Part shown: in pieces, positions 35,560 through 47,027 of the stretch
Layout of the letters: each line of letters opens with the position of its first letter
Position numbering within the stretch: position 1 is the stretch's first letter
Notes under the pieces: model-generated
Database searches by the model: none
The model's input: only the letters and a program-made list of their open reading frames with translations
What the model was told of the DNA's origin: nothing
Source of the DNA: Cerrena zonata
Lineage: Eukaryota > Basidiomycota > Agaricomycetes > Polyporales > Cerrenaceae
Reading direction: 5' to 3'
Assembly (NCBI GenBank): GCA_038087015.1
Contig: JASBNA010000105.1
Coordinates: forward strand, 32,704-96,703
Length of the DNA stretch: 64,000 bases
Position numbers and translations under genes: made by a program

Positions 35560-36106
35560 TTTACTTAGGCAAAGTAATTGTTATTGGTTATTCCTTACAA
35601 TAAAGCAACTTTAATGGAAGTTGTGTGATTGCTGTTGGGTTATTGTAGAAGTTATCAGCCTTCTATCAGGATATTATGGCCACTGTAATTCTGCTATGTC
35701 TAGACTATTGAGTACTAGGGATCTTAACTATAAACTGTTTACAAGTTACTTATATGTTAGGTATCCTCTATAGCATTGCTCTAGCTACTGTTGCTATATT
35801 AGATGAATGTTATCTACACCCTAATCTTTATTTATAAATATCCTATTTATAAATTATGCTACCACTATACATCTGCTCCTCTGCTATTCTAGTATTCTCT
35901 GTGCAATGTGTCCTCTATTTCTATAATATCACTATACTATCTAGGGACTAGCCATTGCTATATAGTGTTAATCTAGTATGTTCATATATCACTTAATAAG
36001 GACCTTCCTAAAATAATATTATATCTGCTGTTTCTGTTATACATTCTATATAGCACTATTGTATTACTAGACTAGCTCAAGAGTACTGTTATAATGCTAC
36101 CTAGAA
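35560..36106. repeat. AT-rich right terminal region of P1
   Basis: Non-coding, AT-rich, with words shared with the left margin (27786-28511). It ends abruptly at the junction with P2 coding sequence. Confidence 0.6.
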
Positions 36107-39100
36107 CTGACGGTTTCTCCTGATGCTCCTACTTCTGCCCCTACAGGCATCCGGGTTTCGATGACATGTCACCCGCATCTAGACGGTATGTTTTATAATT
36201 TATCAAGATATATTATTAGTCTTATTTCAAATCATCAGGCTGCCCTTGTGATGCCAAAGGAAACCCACTTGAAACAGATTCTCCTCCGCCTCCGTATACG
36301 TCTGCTATGCCAGACGATTGGACTCCTTACCATAGTCGTCTTGAGTTTGAGATGGCTGATTTCCTCTTCACCAAATCACAGTCCTCAGCTCGTGAGGTCA
36401 ATTTTCTCATGGATGCCTTCACCGCTTTTGGATACCCATTTGGGGCTGCTCCGCCATTTGCTGACTGTGCCGATATGCACCACACCATTGACTCAACCCC
36501 ACTTGGCGACGCACCGTGGTGCTCCTTTACCGCCCAATATACTGGTTCAACGCCGGACGGTGAGGTGCCGTCGTGGATGACGGCAAAGTATGATGTCTGG
36601 TGTAGGGACCCTCGTACGGTTCTCCGAAACATGCTCGCAAATCCAGACTTCAAAGACGAGATCAACTATGCACCATACTGGGAATATGACAAGAAGGGAG
36701 AACGACAGTATGACAATCTCATGTCGGGTAATTGGGCATGGCGACACGCAGTACGTCTCTCTCATTTCCGTGTCTCCTAGTACTAATACTACTACTCATA
36801 GGATACTATCTATGCTTCTGACCCCAGTACCGCAGGCGCAATGCTTGTTCCGGTCATCCTTGGCAGTGATAAGACCACTGTCTCTGTTGCGACTGGCCAG
36901 AACGAGTATTACCCACTCTATATCTCCCTCGGTAACATCTTCAACAATGTACGCAGAGCTCATCGCAATGCAGTCGCTATCATTGGATTCCTCGCTATTC
37001 CCAAATCAGAGCACAAAGACCAAAACAGCAAACTTTTCCGGAAATTCCGACGGCAACTATTCCACTGCAGCCTCTCAAGAATCCTCCAACCCCTCCAATC
37101 AGGTATGACAACACCAGAAGTCACCCGTTGCCCTGACGGTCACTTCCGTCGAGTGATCTACGATCTTGGACCGTATATTGCCGACTATCCGGAGCAGGTC
37201 CTTGCCTCTTGTATCGTCCAGGGCTGGTGCCCATTGTGCTCTAAACGCAATGATGGACTTGATGCATCTGACAACATTGGGCATCATTCACGCGAGCACA
37301 CTGAGCAGCTCCTAAAGACATTTGATCTTATGACTTTGTGGGAAGATTATGGTGTCGTAGGTGATCTCATTGTACATTATCTCACCTGTTATATTGTTAC
37401 ACTGTGATACCCAATATTCATTAACCTCTTGTATAGCCTTTCACGAACGACTTCCCTCGTGCGGATATTCATGAACTCCTCTCAGGAGATATCCTCCATC
37501 AAGTGATCAAGGGCACCTTCAAGGATCATTTGGTCACATGGATTGGTGAATACCTAATCCTTGAACATGGTGAGGCGAAGGGGATGAAGATACTGGATGA
37601 AATTGACCGCCGGTATGTGTCCTTCCTTTATTTACCCCTATTTTCAAGTACTAACTCCATTACATCTACTTAGTATTGCAGCGGTACCTCATTTCCCAGG
37701 CTTACGCCGTTTCCACCAAGGACGAGACTTCAAGCAATGGACAGGCGACAACTCAAAAGCGCTGATGAAGGTACTATAAACCTCTTTTCATATCAATTTT
37801 GTATTGATTCTGGATTTGTCTTCTAAAGGTGTATATTCCAGCTATAGTTGGGCTAGTTCCTGACGATATGGTGCAAAGTCTGAGTACTTTCATGGAGGCT
37901 TGTTATATCATTCAACGCTCTGTTCACACCGACACAACTATCAGAAAACTTGAAGATACACTTGCCAATTTTCGTCGGCATCGTGAGATCTTTCAAACGA
38001 CTGGTGTTCGCCCCGATGGTGTTCGCGCTAATGGCAAACGCATCAATGGGCTATCTCTCCCGCGTCAACACTCGCTCGACCATTATCCACGTCACATCCG
38101 TGAATTTGGAGCCCCTAATGGTTTATGCTCCTCCATCACAGAGTCAAAACACATCAAGGCGGTCAAAGAGCCCTGGCGACGATCCAATCGATTTCATGCT
38201 TTAGGACAGATGCTGCTCACAAACCAACGTCTCGATAAGCTGGCAGCTGCACATACTGATTTCGAAGCACGTGGAATGCTCAATGGGAGCCTTCTTTCAT
38301 CGATCATTACCCTACTCACACAAACAAACAAAGATTCCGCCACCCCACCGGTAAATCAGACGACATCAACAACCCCTTCGAAACGAGCTGATGAGACTCA
38401 TACCGAAGAGGAGGATACTGAAATAGTTGAGGGTCCTCGCGTTCTCGCAGAGGTGTCCTTAGCACAGCAACGGGGTAAGTGAATTTAATTCCCATATTGA
38501 TATTGTGACTCATTCTCAATTCTACATAGTTCGTAAAATTCCCCGTTCCGCTGATGAACTTGCCATGCATTTTAACCTCCCCAGATTTACCAGTCTTGTC
38601 GCCCATTTTCTCTATGACCAACTTCACCCCAATAGCCCTCTTGTAGATGGGAGACAGCCGCCGGCCTCCTACTATCAGGATCTCAACGATGCTCGACTTT
38701 CACGGTTCTCTGTTTTCAAGTCCGCTATGGTGACATATCATGCTCCCAGTGATTTGTCTGGTATTGGTGGTATGCGCCGTGAACATATTCGTGCTACTGA
38801 TTCCTGGCTCAAGGGGCCCTCTCGGTATGATTGCGTATTCATCGAAACCGATGCTAGCCAAGAGGGAATGTGAGGGCTTCACGTTGGCCGTGTGAAGTTA
38901 TTTTTTTCATTCTTCCGAGACGGCGTGTGTTTCCCCTGCGCACTGATAGAATGGTTCGAAGTTGTTGGTTCAGATGCAGATGAGCTTACTGGAATGTGGG
39001 TAGTAGAGCCAGAGTTCAGCACGACGGGGGAACGCGAGTGTGCAGTTGTCCACATTGACACTCTCATTCGTGCTGCACATCTCATTCCACGATATGGCTC

Positions 39101-39736
39101 AGAGTTCATTCCTTCAAACTTTAATCATTTCGACAGTCTTGATGCATTTCGCGCTTATTATGTTAACAAATTTATTGATCATCACGGACATGAGATAGCA
39201 TCTTGATATCTGTACATCCCTTTACTCGCACTGGCAGTAGTGCAACTTAATATATATCCCTGGTGCTTTAATACCTTTATATGACTTATACAAAAACAAC
39301 CTCTATCTAAGTAAACTAAGCAGGAAAAAGTCTCAAAAGTGAAACAAAGTCAGCCGACAGTTTGCTGATGTCGGTGGTCGCGCCATCGCTGTGAGTACTT
39401 ATGGCATGAGTGCGAGGTTCCATTCCCAGGACATCCTACGGGCAAGCGATCAAATCAACTGGATGAAAATGATAGCAATGTAATATTTGCTTACATTATA
39501 TGCGTTATTAGTGTAGGGCGATCGGAGTTGATGTCCAAATGTTTATCGAGCAGGTCAAATGTAGTTTTAGCCGACCTGAGAATCGTAAAACTAAGCTGTT
39601 GAACGGCGGGTACCAACCATACACCTTTGACCACTCCTGGAACTTCATCCAGGGCATCGCGCTGGGAATATCAAGCATATTACCGATTATAGGGTAGCCT
39701 TTGGGTCCTGGAGGCAACGATAAGGACAGTTGTAGC

Positions 39737-40237
39737 TGTTGTTGTGCACGCAATAGGTAGGGTAGTTAGAGGCAACAAAGACGATAAAATTGATCAGTAG
39801 ACTAGATGAATACATGGCTTTTTATACTAAATCTGGATGGATTTTACGGCCGAAACAAGTAGCAAATAGGACGACGCGGAAAGCGTAAGAAATGCGTCGG
39901 AAGACAGATGGGAAAATGGGAGCGAATGGGAATAAAGCAAACCAGAGAAAATGGGACGAGAAGATATGAGGAAAGGATTAAGAGAGTCCGAAAGAAAAGG
40001 CAGAAGGTATAAGAGGATAAGACGGAAGCAAACCTGAGCACCTTCCTAATCCGGAATGATCAGGTCCGGATGAGGTCAGCGCTGGCTGCAGCCGGATCCT
40101 CAGTGCGGGCGGATGCACCTCGTCCGGATGCAGGTCATGCCCGGATGCACATTGTGTCCAGATGTGGATCGTGTGCGGATGCACTACGATACCGGATGGT
40201 GCATGCATCCGGATGCCTCGGACGGTGTATTACAACA
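39737..40237 (-). repeat. 3' LTR of the copia element
   Basis: Identical to the 5' LTR except at one base (a CG here is TG in the other copy, near 39874 and 49341). The U3 end (right-hand on the plus strand, about 40065-40216) carries about nine CCGGATGCA-like boxes. Confidence 0.95.
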
Positions 40238-40247
40238 CTCCCCCTCA
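40238..40247 (-). promoter_or_regulatory. Polypurine tract
   Basis: On the minus strand TGAGGGGGAG directly abuts the 3' LTR. The pol stop codon TGA (40245-40247) is the first part of the tract, so coding sequence runs right up to it. Confidence 0.8.
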
Positions 40248-40520
40248 ACTAGCAGACATGCCAATCGAAGAGGTGAGGAAGAGATGGGTTGGATGAGGAA
40301 GTCCTTTGGTGAACATGTCAGCGCAGTTGTTTTTCGTCGAGACATAAGTGACCTTGATATCCCCTTGAGCAACATGATCCCGGACGAAGTGATATCGCAT
40401 CGAGATGTGTTTTGCATGAGCATGGAATTGGTTATCGTGTACATAAGCAATTGCAGCCTGGTTGTCGCAGAGGATGAGAGTAGGATCCGGTGACGGAAAA
40501 CCTAAGTCAGACAGAAGAGC

Positions 40521-41235
40521 CACTGGATCATAGCCCGAATTTTAGGCTTCATAAAAGTAAGGTCAAATTTTATAAAAAGTCTCTTACAAAATATGATTTT
40601 AAGCACCTAAAATTTTTCAAAAAATACAGAATTTCAGCAAAATTTGATGAATCATAAAATCCTTGGCTAATTCAGACTTTTGTATCTAATTTTTAGACTT
40701 TAGAAATATTGAATTTTTGTTTATTTTTTATTGGAGAAAAGTTTACTATACAAAATTTCAAATTTTGATGCACTTTTATTTCCCTAGAAATCATAATATA
40801 ATTGTATATATCAAAATAAAGTGTTATAAATAGAGAGCCTAGAGAGAAGATATAGACTACTATTGTTGGTAAATCATAGTCTCTGTCAATTATACTATCT
40901 GATAGAGATATTTAAGTATGCAATATCACTGACCTTTCCAAATTAGCAGTTTAAATTTTATATCACTTTTGGAGAAGCAAAAGTGCATCAAAATTTGAAA
41001 TTTTGTATAGTAAACTTTTCTCCAATAAAAAATAAACAAAAATTCAATATTTCTAAAGTCTAAAAATTAGATACAAAAGTCTGAATTAGCCAAGGATTTT
41101 ATGATTCATCAAATTTTGCTGAAATTCTGTATTTTTTGAAAAATTTTAGGTGCTTAAAATCATATTTTGTAAGAGACTTTTTATAAAATTTGACCTTACT
41201 TTTATGAAGCCTAAAATTCGGGCCACGATCCAGTG
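40521..41235. mobile_element. Foldback CACTG MITE, copy 1
   Basis: 715 bp. It begins CACTGGATC and ends with the complement, and AGC is duplicated at both flanks. About 260 bp at each end are near-perfect inverted arms. It splits the RNase H coding region (between DAIWFR and the following ALLSDLGF). AT-rich, no gene. CACTG ends plus a 3-bp duplication place it with the CACTA superfamily. Confidence 0.93.
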
Positions 41236-41342
41236 AGCTCGGAACCAAATAGCGTCCTTGGTAGCATGAGCAAGCGCGACATATTCAGCTTCCATAGTAG
41301 AAAGCGCAACGGATGATTGTTTCTTGGAGGACCAAGAGACGG

Positions 41343-43683
41343 TGTCATGCGTAGAAACTGTTTCACCAGTTTTACTACACATTTGACATGGATTCATACA
41401 TTCTTGTTAGCATGCAACATGCTCTACAACATAGGATTGTAAGACTTACCCTCTTATGATTTATGGTATAGGCATTTGTATACTACCTTGCCCCTCTATT
41501 CCCTGATCCTAGGACTGTTAATGCCTAACATGCACTGTATTGATCATCGCTTAGTGATACATGCCCATATTACTAATCCACACTGGTAACTGCTAGCAGC
41601 GACAAAGTGGATTGCTGTCACGGTCCATCTCGGAGCGACGCGGAGGTCGCTTGGAGGAGAGAGCGAGGGAAGGGTAGGGATACGAGTCGGCGACTGGTCG
41701 GCGACTCGGGACCTGTAACGTAGATAGTCAAATACAAATGGGCTTGGCTTCAACTTATGTGTTGCGCCCTTCTAGGATACAGCCCTGGATTTCAGAGACA
41801 GTGCAAGTCGGAGATGTCGGGGAAGTAGGAAACCTAAGATGCAGACGGAGGTAAGTAGGAACACCGGAATAGTCACTAGGACGTTTCGCCGGATTACAGA
41901 GTGTCAACTAGGAAGTCCTAGAAGACGAGTAAAGAAAGAGAGGTTAAGACGGTGGACTAAACCGAAGTCAAGTCCTAGTCGGAGGAGTAGGGAATCACAC
42001 GGAGATCGGAGGTATGAGGACGAATCAAAGTCGAGTTTTGTACTAAGGAAATACAGCGAGTGAGACAAGTATTTATACTACGAGACTCCTACAAGGAATA
42101 GAGGACTTAGAGAAAATACGAAGGGGAGTGATGTGCGAATGGTGTGATAGGGATAGGGTCGGAGTCATAGGACATGTGGAAAGGTACGGGAGGAAAGAAT
42201 ACGAGGTAATTAAACAAGAGATAAATGAGAAAGATATTACGGGGCTGATGATCGGAGGCCTATCGGCGATGTCGGGAAGGGAAGATGCATGGTAAGGAAC
42301 TATCTAAAAGAATCAGCTACGATAAGAGGCCATGGATCAGATAAAGGCAAAAGGGTAAAAGGATATCAAAGATAAAGCGGAGGGCGAGTCGGAGGGTCGG
42401 GGGTAAATAGAATAAACGGAAGATGGGAGTGTACGAATATGGACAGATGAGATGACTGTGGAAAGAGCATGTGGGATACGGAAGTATCAGGCCGAATCGG
42501 AAATCGACTAGTGTGGATTGGGTTTAGTAGGGATTAGGTACGTCACGTGATAGGGTTCTAGCATGGTTCTGACAATTGGTAATGAAAGTGCATTATTAAG
42601 CCTCTGATTGATAATCAGTGAGGCTACAACACCCTTGGTCCCTCAAGACTTGCCTTACAAAGCACCTACAATACTCTCGGCGCAGCTTATTAAGCTCCCC
42701 AAGTGGCTTACAAAGCATTGGTATGGATTATGAATCATCTCTAATCCTCCCTCAAGCCTACCAATCTGCTTACTAATCCCACTCAACTACTTGTTAAGCG
42801 CTTAGCAAGCCTCAATCCTATTGGTCCACAAGACAACCCGCTTACAAACACCCCTCAAGATCGATTACGAAGGATTCCCTAGCCTAGGAAGGATTGGTAA
42901 TCTGTAGGAAGTTGGTTGAGAGTGGAGCAATATGATTGGTCAAGTAGATAGTTGCACAGCCACTGCTGCAATAGTATATAAGGAGTCCCAATCTCTGAGT
43001 AGAGAGCATCGATTTTATCATCGGTCACAGTATCGATTTTACATCGGTCGGGTCGACCCCCAGGTCACAGATCGTTTCACGTCCTATATCTGCTACAGTC
43101 TACACGAGACTTGCACAGATCCCCCCCCCCCAGAACACTGCTTACTCTGACGTCGTTGCTAGTATCTCTGAATCCTACGATTGTGATTCAGGATACGTCT
43201 CTATCTCTCTGACTCCTTATCTGCAGTTGCTAAGCAAACAGCTTAGTATTGTAGATCCCAGTCCAGAATTCACCTATCTTCTTTTATTTCCAGACTTTGT
43301 TCAACTTGAGGTTGAACCTTTGTGTGCTACTGCTTTTGTGTAGTCCCCGCAAGACTAAACTTAGTGCTGTTTCATCACCCATCCACATCCACATCCACAT
43401 CTCTATCTTAGGAACTTCCATTCCTAAGATCAACTTGGTTGTTTGTATTGTACTTTGAACCTCAAACGTACTTTCTTACTTCCTTTACTCCTCCCTCTTT
43501 GGCACTTTGTCATTGAACAAGGTACCTTTGATCAGTTACATTCTCCCCACACCCGAACGACAAGGGATATCTGGTATAAAGACTTACCTGAGACTCTCTT
43601 GAATCATATCTTGGCTTTTAGTGTTGCAGTCTATTGATTGTAAATCCCCACACTAATTAGCCTTTATCTGATTACGACCGACA
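41343..43683. mobile_element. Solo-LTR-like insertion in copia RNase H
   Basis: It starts TGTCATGCG and ends CGACCGACA, with ACGG on both sides (41339-41342, 43684-43687). Removal of the element plus one ACGG rejoins GYVFLISGGAV to SWSSKKQSS in frame. Net length is about 1.38 kb after discounting the nested insertion at 41616-42574. It includes a TATATAAGG box (about 42977) followed by a pyrimidine-rich stretch, as in an LTR promoter. No coding domain. Confidence 0.75.
41616..42574. mobile_element. Inner solo-LTR-like element
   Basis: 959 bp running from TGTCACGGTCC to TTCTGACA, flanked by ATTGC and ATTGG (4 of 5 bases match). Composition is very different from the surrounding element, with many GTCGG words. 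The TGTCACGG start is common in fungal Ty3/gypsy LTRs. Confidence 0.55.
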
Positions 43684-45294
43684 ACGGCTCCCCCTGAGAT
43701 AAGGAAAACATATCCGGAGATGGATTTGTGATCGTTGACGTCTTGTCCCCAGTCCGCATCGGTGTAACCGTATAGGGTGGTGTCATTGCTGAGACCATAA
43801 GTGATGCCGAGTGAGCGGGTGCCATTGAGGTATCAGAGTACATGCTTCGCAGCGGTAATGTGCTCGTGTGTGAAGCAGGAAGTGTACTGAGACAAATTCT
43901 GGACAGCGTGGGAGATGTCCGGATGGGTGGCAATGGCAGCATACATGAGGGAACCAATGACAGCAGCGTAGGGAAAATTCAAGGCAGCTACTGGTGGGGA
44001 AGCGTCGGATGATAGCTTGACATGTGAATCGACAGGGGTGGAAACCGGTGAGGAAGTGAGCATGCCAAAACGTTCCAAGACCTTCGTAATGTATGAAGTC
44101 TGGTGGATAGTGATAGTCTTCCGGATGTGGTCGCATTCGATTTGAAGACCAAGGAAAGTCTTTGCTGGACCGAGATCGGAAATGGTAAGGTGTTTCGCGA
44201 TTTCATCTTTCGCTGCAGGTAGGATAGATGGAGGTGATGCGAGGATGGTAGAGTCGTCGACATGGATGATGACAATGATGAGACCGTCAGAATTTCGGCG
44301 TATGTAGACACAAAAATCTGACTGAAGCCGGGTGTATTGGAGAGTGGTGACAAAAATGTCATTGAACTTGACATTCCAGACACGGCCCGCTTGCTTAAGT
44401 CCATAGAGGGCTTTGTGGAGAAGACATGTGCGACCAGATCCATCTTCGTAACCGGGAGGTTGCTGCATGTAGATAGTTTCATCAAGATCGCCATTGAGGT
44501 ATGCACCTACAACATCAATCTGATGAATTTCCCAATCGTTTGGAGCAGCGATTGCAAGTAGGGCACGGTAGGATTCGAGTCGCATGACAGGAGCGTAAGT
44601 TTCAAGGAAATCTTGACCGGGTATCTGAGAGAAACCTTGTGCGACAAGACGAGCCTTGTACTTGAGGATAGCGCCATCCAGATCATGTTTGATGTGGAAA
44701 ACCCAGCGACATCCGATAGGTTTGTGATCCGGGGGCGGATCCGAAAGTGAGTAGGTACCAAGCTGGTGGAGCTGTGCGATTTCAGAGTCCATCGCCGCCT
44801 TCCATTCAGGCCAATCCGGACGAGACTGAACTTCTTTAAGAGTACTGGGATCGTCAGTGAGAGGTGTTGAGGAGTCGCTAGCAGCAATGAATAAAGAAGT
44901 GTCCGGCGATGTTGATGGGCCGTCTCTGGGAGGGGGCAGTTGAGCTATTGGGGCGTTACTTGATACGACTTGCCTTCTGCTTGAATGCAGCTTGCTGTAG
45001 TCATGCTTGGTGGTTTGTCGGGAAGAACGTCAAGGAGCCGGAGGTGGAACAGGAGGAACAGGGATAACCGGAGCATTGTCTAGATTTGGAAAAAGTACTT
45101 CTTGCGATCCGCGAGTTGCGTCCGCAGAAGTTTCCGCAGTTGAAGCAGAAGAAGATGTTTTGGGCTTGGGTAGAAGATCAGGATCCTCCCCCTCAAGACC
45201 GGAAACATTTGGAGCAGGAAGGGATGTGGAAGGGTGGGGCGCATATGATGATGGGAAGATAATGTTCCGTGAGGTTAAGACTTGCTTGATCCGG

Positions 45295-46008
45295 CACTGG
45301 ACTGTAGCCCAAATTTTGGGCTCCATAAAAGTAAAGTAAAATTTTATAAAAAGTCACTTACAAAACATACTTTTTAGACCCAAAAAATGATGTAAAAATT
45401 TTAAATTGCAGTAGAAATTGATGAATCACAAAAACCTGTACAAATTCAGACTTTTGTGTCTAGTTTTTAAAGTTCACAAAGGCTCAATTTTCATACCTTT
45501 TTGCTAGGGCAAAATTCAGCATGCAAAATTCAACATTTTGATACACTTTTATTTTGTCAAAAATTATAATATAATTGTATATATTAAAATAAAGTTTCAT
45601 AAATAGACAGCCTAAAGAGAAGATATAGCCTACTATTCTTAATACATCATAGTCCCTGTCAATAAGAGTATTTGATGAAGGTGTTTTGGTATACAATACT
45701 ATGCATCTTGCCAATTTAGCAGTTTAAATTTTATATCAGTTTTGGAAAAATAAATGTATGTCAAAACTTTGAATTTTGTATTCCAATTTTTGCTCTAACA
45801 AAAAATGTATCAAAATTGAGCCTTTTTAAACTGTAAAAACTGAATACAAAAGTCAGAATTTGTATAGGTTTTTGTGATTCATCAAATTCTGCTGCAATTT
45901 AGAATTTTTACATCATTTTTTGGGTCTAAAAAGTATGTTTTGTAAGTGACTTTTTATAAAATTTTACTTTACTTTTATAGAGCCCAAAATTTGGGCTATG
46001 GTCCAGTG
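45295..46008. mobile_element. Foldback CACTG MITE, copy 2
   Basis: 714 bp, CACTGGAC...GTCCAGTG, duplicated CGG at 45292-45294 and 46009-46011. Same family as copies 1 and 3, with long inverted arms and an AT-rich centre. It lies between the integrase and reverse transcriptase regions. 714 plus 3 is a multiple of three, so the pol frame downstream is unchanged. Confidence 0.93.
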
Positions 46009-46313
46009 CGGGGGACATAGTAGCGGTAGCCTGACATGTGTTCAGAAATGCCAGTGAAAACATAGCGTTCGGATTGTGGTTTGATTTTCGATCACCGGTT
46101 TTCAGGTACAAGGACCCAGCAGTGCTGACCAAATTTGTGGACATGTGAGACGTCTGGTACCTTACCCCAGAAGGCTTGGTAAGGGGTGATACCATCCAGA
46201 GCATGAGTCGGAGACAAGTTCTTGAGGTAGCAAGCATAGTTGACAGCCTCTTCCCATAGTGAAACCGGAACAGTTGCATCCGCAAGCATTGCGCGGCCAC
46301 GTTCAACCAGAGT

Positions 46314-47027
46314 CACTGGACCGTAGCCCAAATTTTAGGCTCCATAAAAGTAAAGTAAAATCTTATAAAAAGTCTCTTACAAAACATACTTTTTAGACCC
46401 AAAAAATGATGTAGAAATTCTGAATTGCAGCAGAGTTTGATGAATCACAAAAACCTATATAAATTCTGACTTTTGTAGCCACTTTTTGGAGTTCAAAAAA
46501 GCTCAATTTTCATCCTTTTTTGCTGGAGAAAAATTCAGTATGCAAAATTCAAAGTTTTGACACACATTTATTTTTCCAAAACTGATATAAAATTTAAACT
46601 GCTAAATTGGCAAGATGTATAGTATTATATACCAAAATACCTCCATCAAATACTCTTATTGACAAGGACTATGATGTACTAAGAATAGTAGTCTATATCT
46701 TCTCTTTAGGCTGTCTATTCGTGAAATTTTATTTTAATATATACAATTATATTATAATTTTTGACAAAATAAAAGTGTATCAAAATGTTGAATTTTGCAT
46801 ACTGAATTTTGCCGCAGCAAAAAATGTATAAGAATTGAGCTTTTTTGAACTCCAAAAAGTGGATATAAAAGTCTGAATTTCCACAGGTTTTTATGATTCA
46901 TCAATTTCTGTTGCAATTCAGAATTTTTAGATCATTTTTTTGGTCTAAAAATTATGTTTTATAAGAGACTTTTTATAAGATTTTACTTTACTTTTATGAA
47001 GCCTAAAATTTGGGCTACGATCCAGTG
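46314..47027. mobile_element. Foldback CACTG MITE, copy 3
   Basis: 714 bp, CACTGGACC...GGATCCAGTG-type ends, AGT duplicated at 46311-46313 and 47028-47030. It interrupts the integrase C-terminal region (between NGVAEHLNH and TLVERGRAML). Centre and arms are similar to copy 2. Confidence 0.93.

Larger units (their letters stand above)
27786..36106. mobile_element. P1: 8.3-kb Plavaka-like transposon nested in the P2 transposase
   Basis: It is delimited by a CTG triplet present on both sides (27783-27785 and 36107-36109). Removing 27786-36106 plus one CTG joins the two halves of the P2 transposase in frame. It holds a minus-strand transposase and a plus-strand DUF6532-like gene, divergently arranged. 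The ~725-bp left and ~545-bp right margins are very AT-rich with repeated CTATATAGTAC-like words. I could not identify convincing terminal inverted repeats, so the exact ends rest on the restored frame and the triplet. Confidence 0.78.
27522..39206 (+). pseudogene. Plavaka transposase of P2, split by P1 and carrying a premature TGA
   Basis: The N-terminal exon (27522-27785) starts MPPKRIEPGS and has a C2H2 finger (CPYCPREFRNLSGLSQHKNAYH). P1 is inserted after PPHLENL. At 36110 the frame continues TVSPDAPTSAP, then HPHLDGCPCDAKGNPLETDS across an intron, WTPYHSRLEFEMADFLFTK, the conserved MLANPDFKDEINYAPYWEY, GNWAW, VILGSDKTTVSVATGQNEYY, YPLYISLGNI, DLGPYIADYPEQV, CPLCSKR, DIHELLSGDILHQVIKGTFK and SLPRQHSLDHYPRHIREFG. 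A TGA at 38871-38873 interrupts EGM-stop-GLHVGRVKLFF. P1 has arginine at the equivalent place (GVRG.RVGQIKVIF). The rest of the C-terminus runs to 39206. Inactive as it stands: split by 8.3 kb and truncated. Confidence 0.88.
24860..39370. mobile_element. P2: Plavaka-type (CACTA-clan) DNA transposon, host of nested P1
   Basis: The ends are inverted repeats CATCAGCAAAnnGTCGG (24860 rightward; complement ending 39370), with looser similarity beyond. A 2-bp duplication TC flanks both sides (24858-24859, 39371-39372). It interrupts a P450 exon between WRDHR and FHQHFNQ. Inside are a plus-strand Plavaka transposase (from 27522) and a divergent minus-strand accessory gene (25260-27205). Its net length without nested P1 is about 6.2 kb. 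Confidence 0.85.

Noticed and set aside
22632..39370. TET/JBP dioxygenase or KDZ transposase cargo
   Set aside because: Basidiomycete KDZ elements often carry TET/JBP genes, but no HxD...H dioxygenase motif or KDZ transposase was seen. The transposases here are Plavaka type.
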